DNA of 64,000 bases from Victivallaceae bacterium (lineage in GTDB: Bacteria; Verrucomicrobiota; Lentisphaeria; Victivallales; Victivallaceae). Under the pieces are notes generated by a model. The model was not told where the DNA came from. It did no database searches and saw nothing but the letters and a program-made list of their open reading frames with translations. This document shows, one piece after another, positions 8,639-17,928 of the stretch (its first letter is position 1; the number at the start of each line of letters is the position of its first letter). Both the position numbers and the translations under genes were made by a program. Location of the stretch: positions 32,732-96,731 of the forward strand of contig JAKIUY010000002.1 of NCBI GenBank assembly GCA_021647315.1. The letters run 5' to 3'.

Positions 8639-10012
8639 ATGACTCATCACGATCCGTTGCAAAAAGCCGGTGACTTCATTCGCACGTCTGCAACCTTGAA
8701 AATTATCGGCATCGGCCTGCTGGTTTTAGTTTTGTTAATTCCAACCTCAATGATTACATCATTAATGCAGGAACGCGAATACCGAAGAGATAACGTAGTC
8801 AAAGAAATCAATCAAAAATGGGGGAACAGCCAAACTATTACCGGTCCATTTTTAACTGTTCCATTCAAATCTTTCTATAAAGATAAAAAAGATCAATTGA
8901 AATTCAGAATTAACTACCTGCATATTCTGCCAGAAAACCTCTCGATCACCGGGCAGCTTGACCCGCAAATAAGATACCGGAGCATCTATGAAGCAGTCCT
9001 TTATAACGCTCAAATCAACTTAACGGGTGATTTCATCATCCCCACAGTAAATCTGGCTAATATCGATCAGGATAATATCCTTTGGGATAAAGCGGTATTT
9101 TCACTCGGTATCACCGATATGCGGGGCATCAAAAATAATATCATTATTAATTTTAATGACCATGAATACAAAGTAAGCCCGGGACTGAAAACATCAGACC
9201 TCGCAGCTTCAGGGGTACAATGTGCCATTCCGCTCTCTATCAAACATAAAAAGAACAGGTTTTCACTGCAGCTCAGCCTCAACGGCAGTGAACAGATTCA
9301 CTTTATTCCGGCCGGTGCAACGACTAATGTCACGCTAGAATCGACCTGGAATTCGCCCAGTTTCAACGGTGCATTTCTGCCAGTTGACAGAAAGATTACT
9401 GACAAAGGGTTTTCAGCTAACTGGAATATTCTGCATCTGAACAGAAATTTTCCCCAACTATGGGAAGGCAGACAATACAACGTCAATGACTCTTCATTTG
9501 GACTGCAATTACTGATTACAGCTAATGTCTATCAAAAATCAATCAGAATTGCCAAATATGCCTTGATGTTTATAGTATTTACCTTTTCAGCATTTTTCTT
9601 CTCGGAAATTATCAATAAACGCAGAGTTCACCCGATTCAGTATCTTTTAATCGGTCTCGCCGTTATCCTGTTCTACGTGCTACTGCTTTCACTATCTGAA
9701 CATTTTAATTTTAATCTCGCCTATATTCTATCAGCAACCGCAATAACCGCCACCATCACCGGTTACTCCAAAGGCATTCTGAAAAACAACTGCTTTTCTC
9801 TGACCGTATTCGGGATATTAACAATTCTCTACGCCTATTTATATATTGTGCTCCAACTGGAAGACTATGCCTTGCTGATGGGCAGTATCGGACTGTTTAT
9901 TGTCTTAGCCACAGTCATGTATATCACGAGAAAAATAGACTGGTACACCTTGGATAAAAGTATCCCAAAACCAGATGATGATAGAGTAATTATAATTACT
10001 CCAGAAGATTGA
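8639..10012 (+). CDS. creD: CreD-family inner membrane protein
   Basis: 457 residues matching the CreD family. There is one N-terminal membrane helix (LKIIGIGLLVLVLLIPTSMI), a large soluble domain beginning QEREYRRDNVVKEI and GPFLTVPF, and about five C-terminal helices from residue 300 (FTFSAFFFSEIINKRRVHPI, YLLIGLAVILFYVLLLSLSE). In enteric bacteria creD belongs to the CreBC regulon and is linked to envelope stress; no creB or creC is present here. AAAAAGGGG precedes the ATG. Its molecular activity is unknown. Confidence 0.88.
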   Translation: MTHHDPLQKAGDFIRTSATLKIIGIGLLVLVLLIPTSMITSLMQEREYRRDNVVKEINQKWGNSQTITGPFLTVPFKSFYKDKKDQLKFRINYLHILPENLSITGQLDPQIRYRSIYEAVLYNAQINLTGDFIIPTVNLANIDQDNILWDKAVFSLGITDMRGIKNNIIINFNDHEYKVSPGLKTSDLAASGVQCAIPLSIKHKKNRFSLQLSLNGSEQIHFIPAGATTNVTLESTWNSPSFNGAFLPVDRKITDKGFSANWNILHLNRNFPQLWEGRQYNVNDSSFGLQLLITANVYQKSIRIAKYALMFIVFTFSAFFFSEIINKRRVHPIQYLLIGLAVILFYVLLLSLSEHFNFNLAYILSATAITATITGYSKGILKNNCFSLTVFGILTILYAYLYIVLQLEDYALLMGSIGLFIVLATVMYITRKIDWYTLDKSIPKPDDDRVIIITPED

Positions 10013-10028
10013 ATATTATTCGCACAAC

Positions 10029-10209
10029 CGCTTCCGTAGCGACATTACCTACTGGCGGATGCCACCCACCGCAATTCGAAGCGGCATCTGCTTTCAGGTG
10101 TTATCTGATTGTTTTTTTTATTAAAACACTGATTACTGAAGGGAAATACCTTTTCAAAACCAACGCCGGTCGGATTTGAAAATCTTCGTGTTCTTCTTTG
10201 CTTCGTGGT
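10029..10209. repeat. Degenerate repeats between converging creD and cupin genes
   Basis: CCGCTTCCGTAGC at 10029 shares 13 bases with the complement of the R3 hairpin at 58788-58920 and is followed by GAAGCGG near 10079, suggesting a third, diverged R3 relative. At 10184-10209 the minus strand reads ACCACGAAGC then AAAGAAGAACACGAAG, a known type of low-complexity dispersed repeat. Nothing here looks coding. Confidence 0.45.
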
Positions 10210-10222
10210 AAAAAATAATATC

Positions 10223-10495
10223 TCAGGAAAAATTGTAATGTTTGCGAATATCCTCGCTAATGCTCCAGATGCATGACATGCCGTCCGGGAAGACAACAAA
10301 ATCCCCTGTTCCGAAAGTTACCGGTGCTCTGCCTTCCGGTGTAACCGTTGCCTGACCGGCAAGAATATAACATGATTCAGACGAACTGTAACTCCAGGCA
10401 AACTCCGATACCTCTTTTTCCCATACCGGCCATTCAAAAACCCCAAGTTTCTCCAGTTCACCACGATTTAACTGTTTAACTATAATTTGTTCCAT
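10223..10495 (-). CDS. Small cupin-domain protein (Cupin_3/DUF861 type)
   Basis: A 90-residue single-domain cupin. The FEWPVWEKEVSEFAWSYSSS, ESCYILAGQATVTPEG and FGTGDFVVFPDGMSCIW segments are the two cupin motifs of the DUF861 type, whose members include ureidoglycine aminohydrolase-like proteins. The first metal motif lacks the usual paired His, as is common in this subfamily, so catalysis is uncertain. GAGG precedes the ATG. A possible 56-residue ORF lies 45 bp upstream on the same strand. Confidence 0.85.
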   Translation of the reverse strand: MEQIIVKQLNRGELEKLGVFEWPVWEKEVSEFAWSYSSSESCYILAGQATVTPEGRAPVTFGTGDFVVFPDGMSCIWSISEDIRKHYNFS

Positions 10496-10540
10496 AACCT
10501 AACCTCATTTGTGACAGAATCATTTTTTGGCTCTTCTTCG

Positions 10541-10711
10541 TTATAATTTACGATTATTTTGCAACCCATTTATCTCAATCTCCGACTTAAATCGATAATT
10601 TTTATTTATGATAGTCGCATCGCCAGCTGCCAATAAATTATTTGTCAGTAAATGGTCAGCCTCTAAGGCTTTAATTGACGGTATAAATCTTTCTAAAACA
10701 TTGTCATTCAC
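10541..10711 (-). CDS. Possible 56-residue small protein
   Basis: A GTG-initiated ORF with a strong ribosome binding site: GGAGG at 10718-10722, six bases before the start. The product begins MNDNVLERFIPSIKALEA and ends GLQNNRKL. It has no signal peptide and no family I recognise. It is co-oriented with the cupin gene and 45 bp upstream, so the two could be co-transcribed. Support is the binding site and an intact frame only. Confidence 0.35.
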   Translation of the reverse strand: MNDNVLERFIPSIKALEADHLLTNNLLAAGDATIINKNYRFKSEIEINGLQNNRKL

Positions 10712-10918
10712 TTTAAACCTCCTATATTCCGAGAACCTTACCTATTTAACCGTTTTGAGCACAAGTAACTGAAACGTGCGGCAATAGAAGTTGACACCTT
10801 TTTAGTTCGATATTGGATATTCGTTGCCTGCGGCTCTCTTCGAGTGTTCAATATTGGATATTCAAACCCATTTTGTTGTCATCGCTAATTCTTGCAAGTA
10901 AGGTATCCTAATATTATA
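10712..10918. other. Intergenic region with short direct repeat
   Basis: TCGATATTGGATATTCG at 10807-10823 and TCAATATTGGATATTCA at 10848-10864 form an imperfect direct repeat. No gene is apparent. Confidence 0.4.
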
Positions 10919-12667
10919 TTAACCGATAGTGGCTAAACGCTGCAAAAATTCCTCAAATTTATGATGCAGCATTTCTGAACCGTAGCGCAGTGAAACGGCA
11001 CGCCGGTTGTGTTGCATCCGCTGTTCAAAATGTTCAGGATGCAAGATAAGCTCATTCACTGATGCCAGGAACAGTTTACTGTAACCTTCATCCGGGAATT
11101 CGAGAAATTCAATCTGCTCCCTGTCAGGCAAGTCAGCACCGACGACTTCATCAAAAACCCTTTCAGGGTAATACCTGCTACAGACAATTGGGATCCCGCC
11201 GGCACTCGCTTCAATAATCGGCAAGCCCCTGCCCTCAGTTTCACTGGGAAACAGAATAACCGTCGCCAACTGATAAATATCTTCGATTTTTAAACCTTCA
11301 AGTCCAAGTTTTTCGAAACATGGATGATTGTCATTGCCGACCGAAAACTCAATGAAAATACGGTCAGCCACCGCGACTGGCACCGATTCACACAGCTCAA
11401 TATAGGCTTTCAGGACAACCTCCAGATCCGCCTGGTGTTCAATTGGGATCGGTCCGGTAATATGAACCACCAGCTGATAAGCTTCATCATTGAAAAATAT
11501 TTTTTTGAACGGTTCATAATGCATTAGTCCCTGTAACATCTGTAGATCCATTTCAATTCGTTTACGCCCGACCACCCGGGTCGGCTGGAGACAGAACAGA
11601 GTTTTATCTTTAGTCAAATCAAGTTTCAGTCCGACACTGTGAGCACAAGCTACCGGATGCTGATTTCCCATCCATTCACTAAGCCCGGCTAGATGTTCAG
11701 TAATTTCAATCGGTTCAATTATCGCATTACCGCCTGAAACAACATAGGCCATCCGCTGTCTTACCGACTTAACATATTCAGGTGTCGCCTGTTTGAAAAA
11801 ACTATCACTAATTGCTGTACCGAGTTCAAATACTTTATCCGCAGGAAAACCGAATTTTTTAACCAGTGCCTCACTTTGTGGACTGTTTATATTGACCTGT
11901 AACCAATGTTTTCCATTCCATGGATACATTTTTTTGAATAGCGAAAAGAACGGGCCATTATCACAGTTGCGGAAAAAATGGTCACGTACGCCCGGTTCTG
12001 CTTCCGAGTCACGTTCACTCGGTGAATTTCCACCTTCCCAGTAAAAATCATGATTTGAACTAATTACACTGCATCCCATCGCTTCAGACACCATAATAAT
12101 TGCCAGCATAATTGCAAAATTACCCGGATTTGTCGGAATATTTACCGGAATTAACAAATTTATATTATTCTGTTCCAGATAATCACCCAGTTTTTCGGCA
12201 AACCCGCCCGCCTGCCGCCACATCTCCTGCGCCATTTCTCTGGAAACGTCACTACCATCTGGCATATCTTCATAATAGAGTTTGGAAAAATATTTACCAT
12301 CATCCCATTTACTCCAACCGTTCATGCCGTCAATCTGAAAACGGTTCCAGTACGGTTTCAATACCACATCGGCTTTTTCGTAAAATTCTCCGCCAATAAA
12401 GTGCATCGGCACCTGCCCTTTGCCTTTTTTGGCAAACATTTTTTCCAAGCAGTCGGCGTATTTAAATATTTCAATGGAGACCCCATCTATACCAAAATCA
12501 TAAGTAACAAATGCCACGCCTTTGCTGACAATATCATCAAACGGCTCTGACGCGGACTCTTCTATCGCGTCAGCAGTAATAGCCAATCCAGTCAAAAACT
12601 CTTCAATATCATGCCAATCATTAATGGTCGCATCGGCAATACTCTGCAATAATTCTTTTGTTGTCAT
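10919..12667 (-). CDS. Large GT4-like glycosyltransferase
   Basis: 582 residues, preceded by GGAAGGAG. The C-terminal half has the retaining GT-B signature: FCLQPTRVVGRKRIEMD, a nucleotide-sugar contact region, then ILFPSETEGRGLPIIEASAG with the E-x7-E motif and GGIPIVCSRYYPERVF. The N-terminal half contains NIPTNPGNFAIMLA and ISSNHDFYWEGGN, resembling acceptor domains of sucrose-phosphate-synthase-like or glucosylglycerate-type enzymes. Soluble, no signal peptide. It stands alone between the cupin gene and the LacI gene on opposite strands. Donor and acceptor cannot be assigned. Confidence 0.78.
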   Translation of the reverse strand: MTTKELLQSIADATINDWHDIEEFLTGLAITADAIEESASEPFDDIVSKGVAFVTYDFGIDGVSIEIFKYADCLEKMFAKKGKGQVPMHFIGGEFYEKADVVLKPYWNRFQIDGMNGWSKWDDGKYFSKLYYEDMPDGSDVSREMAQEMWRQAGGFAEKLGDYLEQNNINLLIPVNIPTNPGNFAIMLAIIMVSEAMGCSVISSNHDFYWEGGNSPSERDSEAEPGVRDHFFRNCDNGPFFSLFKKMYPWNGKHWLQVNINSPQSEALVKKFGFPADKVFELGTAISDSFFKQATPEYVKSVRQRMAYVVSGGNAIIEPIEITEHLAGLSEWMGNQHPVACAHSVGLKLDLTKDKTLFCLQPTRVVGRKRIEMDLQMLQGLMHYEPFKKIFFNDEAYQLVVHITGPIPIEHQADLEVVLKAYIELCESVPVAVADRIFIEFSVGNDNHPCFEKLGLEGLKIEDIYQLATVILFPSETEGRGLPIIEASAGGIPIVCSRYYPERVFDEVVGADLPDREQIEFLEFPDEGYSKLFLASVNELILHPEHFEQRMQHNRRAVSLRYGSEMLHHKFEEFLQRLATIG

Positions 12668-12941
12668 AAACTCCTTCCTTAATAAATGATATTTTCCGCC
12701 TCAGTATATTTGTCTCTTAAAAAGGCTTTAATCCAGCCAGCTCACATAAAAACTCAACATCAACATTATCATCCGCTGACATTCGTTGTTTTTTATCATA
12801 TCCCTATATACATAATAGATGTTAAAAAGCAAAAAGCAAAACATATTCAACTTTTTTTATTTTATTCACTTGTATTTAATCGGGTTTGCAGTATTATTAA
12901 GCAAGATAAAATTATATAAACAATATCGGATTTTCAAAAAA

Positions 12942-13949
12942 ATGGCAAGAATGACTAAAAGCACCAAGGCATCGCGTAAGGATGTGGCAAAACTAGCTGG
13001 GGTAAGTCTGACCACAGTGACTCATGCGCTGAATGAGACACCTGATACCAGACTGCGGCCTGAAACCATAAAACGCGTCCAGGCAGCTGCCGCAGAACTT
13101 GACTACCGGCCCAATTTTGTTGGTCGCGCCCTGATTACCGGTAAAACATTTACTGTCGGTCTCTTGCAGCCATCTTATAAATCACTCTTCTCCGACTTTT
13201 ATCAACGGATTATTTTCGGCATGGTTGGAGCAATGGAGCAGGATGACTACAATCTGGTTACAATGTTCCGTTCACCACAGCAAAAACACCTGAAACCAAT
13301 TCAGCAGGGACGGGTCGATGGTATGTTAATATTGCAAAGTGAACTCGATAATAGCCACATTGACACAATAATCACCACTGGCATTCCAACCGTAGTCGTC
13401 AATGGTTACTATCCAACGGCTAAACAATTGCCAGTTGGCAATGTCAGATCAGACCATCAACAATTAATGCAAAACGTCATGCAGCAATTTGTCAAACTCA
13501 ACTGTAAATCAGTTTTGGCATTTCATGATTACCTGAACTGTGATCCTAATCGACAAATCAATAATGCCTTTATTGATATAATCAACAACAAATTAAATAA
13601 CCGCATCTTGGGCTCAACAGTTATTCCGGCTAAAGATAACCTGCAACAGCAAATTCGCAATCTCTTTAAAAACGGCCAGCAATGGGATGGTATTTTTGTT
13701 GACGGCTACGCCACTGCTGACCTTATCCTTGAAGAGGCAAAAAAAAATGGACTGAAACATAAAAAAGATTTTCATTTAATTGTTGAGGATTGCTATAAAA
13801 AGCCGGATTCACGTAGTATCGAAGAGGCAAGCTCATATATTCAATCACCAGTTGAGGTCGGAGCCGCCGCTTGGCAGTTGATGCATAAACTGATCAATGA
13901 AACAACTACAGAACGTGAAATATTAATCCCCTATAAAAAGATAAAATAA
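12942..13949 (+). CDS. LacI-family transcriptional regulator
   Basis: 335 residues from the ATG at 12942, which directly precedes the DNA-binding domain; the longer open frame upstream would add 41 hydrophobic residues. The helix-turn-helix is SRKDVAKLAGVSLTTVTHAL, then the hinge region YRPNFVGRALITGK and a periplasmic-binding-like sensor domain (TVGLLQPSY, RVDGMLILQS, GIPTVVVNG). TVTHALN replaces the usual TVSRVLN. The regulator at 33019 has nearly the same recognition region, so the two may share operator types. It heads the catabolic-looking cluster that follows. Confidence 0.9.
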   Translation: MARMTKSTKASRKDVAKLAGVSLTTVTHALNETPDTRLRPETIKRVQAAAAELDYRPNFVGRALITGKTFTVGLLQPSYKSLFSDFYQRIIFGMVGAMEQDDYNLVTMFRSPQQKHLKPIQQGRVDGMLILQSELDNSHIDTIITTGIPTVVVNGYYPTAKQLPVGNVRSDHQQLMQNVMQQFVKLNCKSVLAFHDYLNCDPNRQINNAFIDIINNKLNNRILGSTVIPAKDNLQQQIRNLFKNGQQWDGIFVDGYATADLILEEAKKNGLKHKKDFHLIVEDCYKKPDSRSIEEASSYIQSPVEVGAAAWQLMHKLINETTTEREILIPYKKIK

Positions 13950-14045
13950 CAGATGTCGGTCATCGGTCTACGGTCTACGGTCATCGGCAACAAAACTGAA
14001 GGCTGAAGACTGTTGACTGAATACTTAAAAAAAAGGACAAGAAAA

Positions 14046-14957
14046 ATGAGTAACAAAACACTTAAAATCGGCATGGTTGGTCTTGATACCAGTCACTGTG
14101 AAGCATTTACTAAACTATTAAATGATGAAAATAATGAACATCACGTTGCGGGTGCAAAAGTTGTCAAGGCTTTTCCCGGCGGCTCGCAGCTGTTTTCAAA
14201 CAGCCACAACCGTGTCGGACAAATTACAGAAAATATGCAAGAGCTGGATATTGAGATTGTTGATTCACTCGAAGCGGTCGGCGTAAATGTTGATGCAATC
14301 ATGCTTGAAAGTGTCGATGGCAGACAACACCTGGAACAGTTCAAAGCATTAGTTAAATTCGGTAAACCGATTTTTATCGATAAACCATTCACCTGTTCAT
14401 ATCCAGAAGCCAAATCTATAGCAGATTTAGCGGCTGAATATAATGTTCCGGTGATGACGGCGTCAGCGATTCGTTACGCTGCCGGACTGTCTGAACTGAA
14501 CAAAGCTGGTAGCAAAATCCACACCTGCGATACCTTTGGCCCAATGGCGATTTTAGATGATTACCCGGGCTATTTCTGGTACGGTATCCATACGGTTGAA
14601 ATGCTCTACTCATTTATGGGTGCCGGTTGTGTCGAACTCAAGGTTGAAACTTCTGAGAATCTGGACATTACCATTGCAAAATGGAACGATGGTCGTGTCG
14701 CAACGCTGCGTGGAGCACGTTTTGATGGCGGCGGATATAATTTTGGCTGCACAGTGTCAACCGATCAGGCTGTCGAATTTTCACTGGCAGAATCGGTACC
14801 ACCTTACTATGCCTGCCTGCTGGAAAAAATTGTTCCATTCTTTCAAACCGGCAAATCACCGATCGTAATCGAAGAGAGTCTGGAAACCATCGCCTTCATT
14901 GATGCGATGAATGAAAGTTATAACAATAATGGCAAAACAGTGAAACTTGTAAAATAA
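14046..14957 (+). CDS. Gfo/Idh/MocA-family oxidoreductase (1)
   Basis: 303 residues starting at the ATG at 14046, after AAAAAAGGACAAG. NAD(P)-dependent sugar dehydrogenase fold: the Rossmann start LKIGMVGLDTSHCEAF carries LDTSH instead of a full GxGxxG, IFIDKPFTCS is the (E/D)KP motif, and WYGIHTVEML carries the conserved His of the substrate site. It is followed 15 bp later by a metallophosphoesterase and then a DegT aminotransferase, all co-directional, which suggests one operon. The substrate is unknown. Confidence 0.85.
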   Translation: MSNKTLKIGMVGLDTSHCEAFTKLLNDENNEHHVAGAKVVKAFPGGSQLFSNSHNRVGQITENMQELDIEIVDSLEAVGVNVDAIMLESVDGRQHLEQFKALVKFGKPIFIDKPFTCSYPEAKSIADLAAEYNVPVMTASAIRYAAGLSELNKAGSKIHTCDTFGPMAILDDYPGYFWYGIHTVEMLYSFMGAGCVELKVETSENLDITIAKWNDGRVATLRGARFDGGGYNFGCTVSTDQAVEFSLAESVPPYYACLLEKIVPFFQTGKSPIVIEESLETIAFIDAMNESYNNNGKTVKLVK

Positions 14958-14972
14958 TAATTAGGAGATTTC

Positions 14973-15917
14973 ATGTGTAATAAGCAACCATGGACCTTTG
15001 TCTATGCAGCAGATATGCAACCGGGCTCCCCGCGATCATTTCGCTACCGACCAGCATTAATGGAAAACTGGCATAGCACAAAGCGACAGATCATTGCCAA
15101 CAAGCCGCAGTTCTGGTTAAACGGTGGCGACATTACCCGGGATGGGCTTTTGCATGATGGCGAGTTCGTTGAAATGAAAGACGAATTTGACAGCATGGGT
15201 ATTCCATATCACACAATTCCCGGCAATATGGATGTCGGCAATAAACATACCGCACGTCAAGGTTTTTTTGATAGTCGGGATGATATAGCTTTGAATATGA
15301 AAAGTAAAAATCTAGCTCGTTATGAAAAATTCTTCGGCCCGGCATATTGGACTTTTGACCATAAAAATGTTCGCGTCACTGGGTTTTGTGACATGTTGTT
15401 GGGTTCCAGTCAGCCAAAGGAAGAAAAGTTATGGAAATTTCTCGAAGAGCTGAAAAAACTCCCGCCAATCGATCATCACTTAATTTTAATGCACTACGCA
15501 ATGTTCATTGATGATATTGATGAAGAGACTTTCGATATAACCAAAGAAGATGAATATATGCAGTGGTATTTTGGACTTGACAAACCAATTCGGATGCGCT
15601 TGCTCAAGTTTTTTAAAGCCGCAAATGTCACTAGAGTAGTTACCGGACATATTCATTGTCGCAAGGATTTTACCGCGGCAGGTATATGTTTTGACCTAGC
15701 ACCGTCTGCCACATGTGGACAGTGGTCAGACAAATGGCCAGATGGCGATATATCATTAGGATTTTTCCGCTATGATGTCAATGGAAGGGAAATCACCAAA
15801 ACCTTTATACCATTAGAAAACATATCACAGAGAACAGATTTTTATGGTCCAGGCGGGCATCCTAAACCGGAATTTCGTAATTATTCAATGGCTTGGCAAA
15901 AACCAGCTTTTAAATAA
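14973..15917 (+). CDS. Calcineurin-like metallophosphoesterase
   Basis: A 314-residue cytoplasmic phosphoesterase. Metal-binding motifs in order are AADMQPGSP (D-x-Q in place of D-x-H), LNGGDITRDG, IPGNMDVGN, LILMHYAMF and VTGHIHCRKD. It sits between a Gfo/Idh oxidoreductase (15 bp upstream) and a DegT aminotransferase (26 bp downstream). This suggests it removes a phosphate from a pathway intermediate rather than acting on nucleic acid, but that is inference from context. TAGGAG precedes the ATG. Confidence 0.85.
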   Translation: MCNKQPWTFVYAADMQPGSPRSFRYRPALMENWHSTKRQIIANKPQFWLNGGDITRDGLLHDGEFVEMKDEFDSMGIPYHTIPGNMDVGNKHTARQGFFDSRDDIALNMKSKNLARYEKFFGPAYWTFDHKNVRVTGFCDMLLGSSQPKEEKLWKFLEELKKLPPIDHHLILMHYAMFIDDIDEETFDITKEDEYMQWYFGLDKPIRMRLLKFFKAANVTRVVTGHIHCRKDFTAAGICFDLAPSATCGQWSDKWPDGDISLGFFRYDVNGREITKTFIPLENISQRTDFYGPGGHPKPEFRNYSMAWQKPAFK

Positions 15918-15943
15918 AAAGTATCAATAAACAAAGGAATATT

Positions 15944-17185
15944 ATGAACAACGAAAATCTCGCAGTTAACGGTGGAACAGTAGCAATAACGACCCCACTA
16001 CCTAACCGTGGATACTTCGGCAAAGAGGAAAAAGCGGCAGCAATGGCTATGTTTGATGAATGCATCACCAGCGGTAATGCTTTCGGTTACAACGGTAAAC
16101 AGGAAGAACTATTCTGCCAAGAATTCGCTACATTCCTCGGCGGCGGTTACGCTGACGGAGTGAATTCAGGAACAAATTCAGTATTTGTCGCTATCAGATC
16201 ACTTGAACTCGAACCGTTCAGTGAAGTGATTGTCGGTGCGGTTAATGATCCAGGCGGTATTATGCCAATCTGTATGAATAACTGCATTCCAATTCCAGTT
16301 GACTGCACCCCTGACTCATATAATATGGATCCGGCATTAGTTGAAGCCGCCATTACAGAACGCACCTCAGCAATCGTCGTGCCGCATATCGGTGGCGAAC
16401 CGGCGGATATGCCGGCAATTATGGCAATTGCCACCAAATACAACCTGCCGGTAGTTGAAGACTGTTCACAATCCCATGCGGCAAAAATAAACGGGCAATA
16501 TGTCGGAACCTTCGGAACGGTCAGTGCTTTTTCGATTATGTTCGGCAAACATTTCTGCTGCGGAGGTCAAGGCGGTATGGTCTTCACTAAAGATGAAAAT
16601 CAATACTGGAAAGTACGTCGAGCTGCTGACCGTGGCAAATCATTTGGACTTGCGGGCTCCAACGGCAATGTCTCGTATGCAATCAACTGTAATATGGATG
16701 AACTACACGCCGCTATCGGGCGTGAACAATTGAAAAAACTGCCAACTATTGTAGCTCGTCGCCAACAGGTAGTTAAATTGTTAATTGACCATGGTCTCAG
16801 TGATCTGCAGTCAATCACTATTCCGGAAGTAGCAGGAAACAGTGAACATTCATACTGGTGGTGGAAACTCAAGGTTAACAGTGAAAAATTAAGTTGCACT
16901 AAAGCTGAATTTTGTGCGGCATTAATGGCCGAAGGGGTTTTGATGAATCCATCCTATACGGGGGCTCTGCCGACAACCTTTGACTGGTTCAAAGAGCGTC
17001 AAAATCAACATCCATGGAACAACCCACTCTACAAGGGTGATAGCTGTCAGGCATTCCCGATACCAAATGCCTTAGCGATGATGGATAACTATTTTAACCT
17101 AACAATCTATGAAAGTTGGGGCGAACAGGAGGCAAAAGCGATCGTCGCCGCCTTAAAAAAAGTAGAAGCGGCATATTTAAAATAA
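15944..17185 (+). CDS. DegT/DnrJ/EryC1/StrS aminotransferase (1)
   Basis: A 413-residue PLP-dependent sugar aminotransferase. The Schiff-base lysine is Lys202 in SIMFGKHFCCGGQGG. Asp in VVEDCSQSHAA pairs with the pyridine nitrogen, and GVNSGTNSVFVA and VNDPGG are substrate and cofactor-loop motifs. It is the last of three closely spaced genes (oxidoreductase, phosphoesterase, aminotransferase). Family members transfer an amino group between glutamate or glutamine and a keto-sugar or keto-cyclitol. A second paralog lies at 27628. Direction and substrate are not determinable from sequence. Confidence 0.9.
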   Translation: MNNENLAVNGGTVAITTPLPNRGYFGKEEKAAAMAMFDECITSGNAFGYNGKQEELFCQEFATFLGGGYADGVNSGTNSVFVAIRSLELEPFSEVIVGAVNDPGGIMPICMNNCIPIPVDCTPDSYNMDPALVEAAITERTSAIVVPHIGGEPADMPAIMAIATKYNLPVVEDCSQSHAAKINGQYVGTFGTVSAFSIMFGKHFCCGGQGGMVFTKDENQYWKVRRAADRGKSFGLAGSNGNVSYAINCNMDELHAAIGREQLKKLPTIVARRQQVVKLLIDHGLSDLQSITIPEVAGNSEHSYWWWKLKVNSEKLSCTKAEFCAALMAEGVLMNPSYTGALPTTFDWFKERQNQHPWNNPLYKGDSCQAFPIPNALAMMDNYFNLTIYESWGEQEAKAIVAALKKVEAAYLK

Positions 17186-17337
17186 AAAAAGCGTCTCTCC
17201 TGCGGTTGATATTTAGACCATCAGTCGCCAATGAGCTCTGCGTTCTCAAATGAAACATTGACATTCACGTCTTCTGCGATATATTTAAATTATTAGTGTC
17301 TATTTGCGGTTAACGGATAAAGATTAGATTTTATATT

Positions 17338-17928
17338 ATGTTAAACAAAATGCTTTTAGGTTTAGTTTTTTTTATTGGATTGCAATCTGGCAAGCTCTCT
17401 GCAGGCGATAACCTGCTGAAAAATGCCCAGTTTAATGAGACTAAAAACTATAAAGGTCAACGCTGGGCTCAAGCCTGGCAGTGGGGTTCATGGGGAAAAG
17501 GGAAAAATAGTGATATCAAGTTTGAACTTGATGACAAAATATGTCATTCTCCCAAATATGCTGCATTTCTGAGTCAGGCCGCGGGGGACAAAACTTGCCA
17601 ACTGCTGCAGAAAGTAAAAGTGACTCCAGTTGCCCGCGAACGTCAACTAAAAGTCGTTGTCTGGATATTTTCTGAAGACAGCAAAAGAGTCAGTGTGGTC
17701 GTTATCGCTGATACAGCAAAGAAAAAAGCAGTGCTTTGGAAAAGTATCGCCTCTTTTAAGGGCTCTTTCGATTGGAAGAAAATTGAAAAACAGGTGACAA
17801 TACCGGCTGATGTTAACATGGTTTATCTATCACTTAGAATTAAAGGTCCCGGCATGGCCTGGTTCGATGATTGCGAAATGAGTTTTATTGGCGACAAAAA
17901 AAAAAGCCCAGCAACAGTCTCCCCTTAA
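17338..17928 (+). CDS. N-terminal part of a secreted carbohydrate-binding/glycosidase protein, before a frameshift
   Basis: 196 residues: signal peptide (KMLLGLVFFIGLQSGKLSAG) followed by one carbohydrate-binding-like module beginning DNLLKNAQFNE and ending GPGMAWFDDCEMSFIGDKKK. The frame ends 23 nt after a run of ten A bases at 17896-17905. The -1 frame continues directly into a second module that starts with almost the same residues (GNLLKNPKLTG) and then a TIM-barrel domain. So the two frames were one gene of roughly 1,000 codons, now split by one base. Confidence 0.75.
   Translation: MLNKMLLGLVFFIGLQSGKLSAGDNLLKNAQFNETKNYKGQRWAQAWQWGSWGKGKNSDIKFELDDKICHSPKYAAFLSQAAGDKTCQLLQKVKVTPVARERQLKVVVWIFSEDSKRVSVVVIADTAKKKAVLWKSIASFKGSFDWKKIEKQVTIPADVNMVYLSLRIKGPGMAWFDDCEMSFIGDKKKSPATVSP

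Noticed and set aside
12819..12941. A 41-residue N-terminal extension of the first LacI regulator
   Set aside because: The extra residues are hydrophobic and unlike any LacI N-terminus; the helix-turn-helix begins right after the ATG at 12942.
13952..13990. GGTCTACGGTC and GGTCATCGG short repeats between the LacI and Gfo/Idh genes
   Set aside because: Simple degenerate repeats like those near 27508 and 29125, with no structure beyond low complexity.
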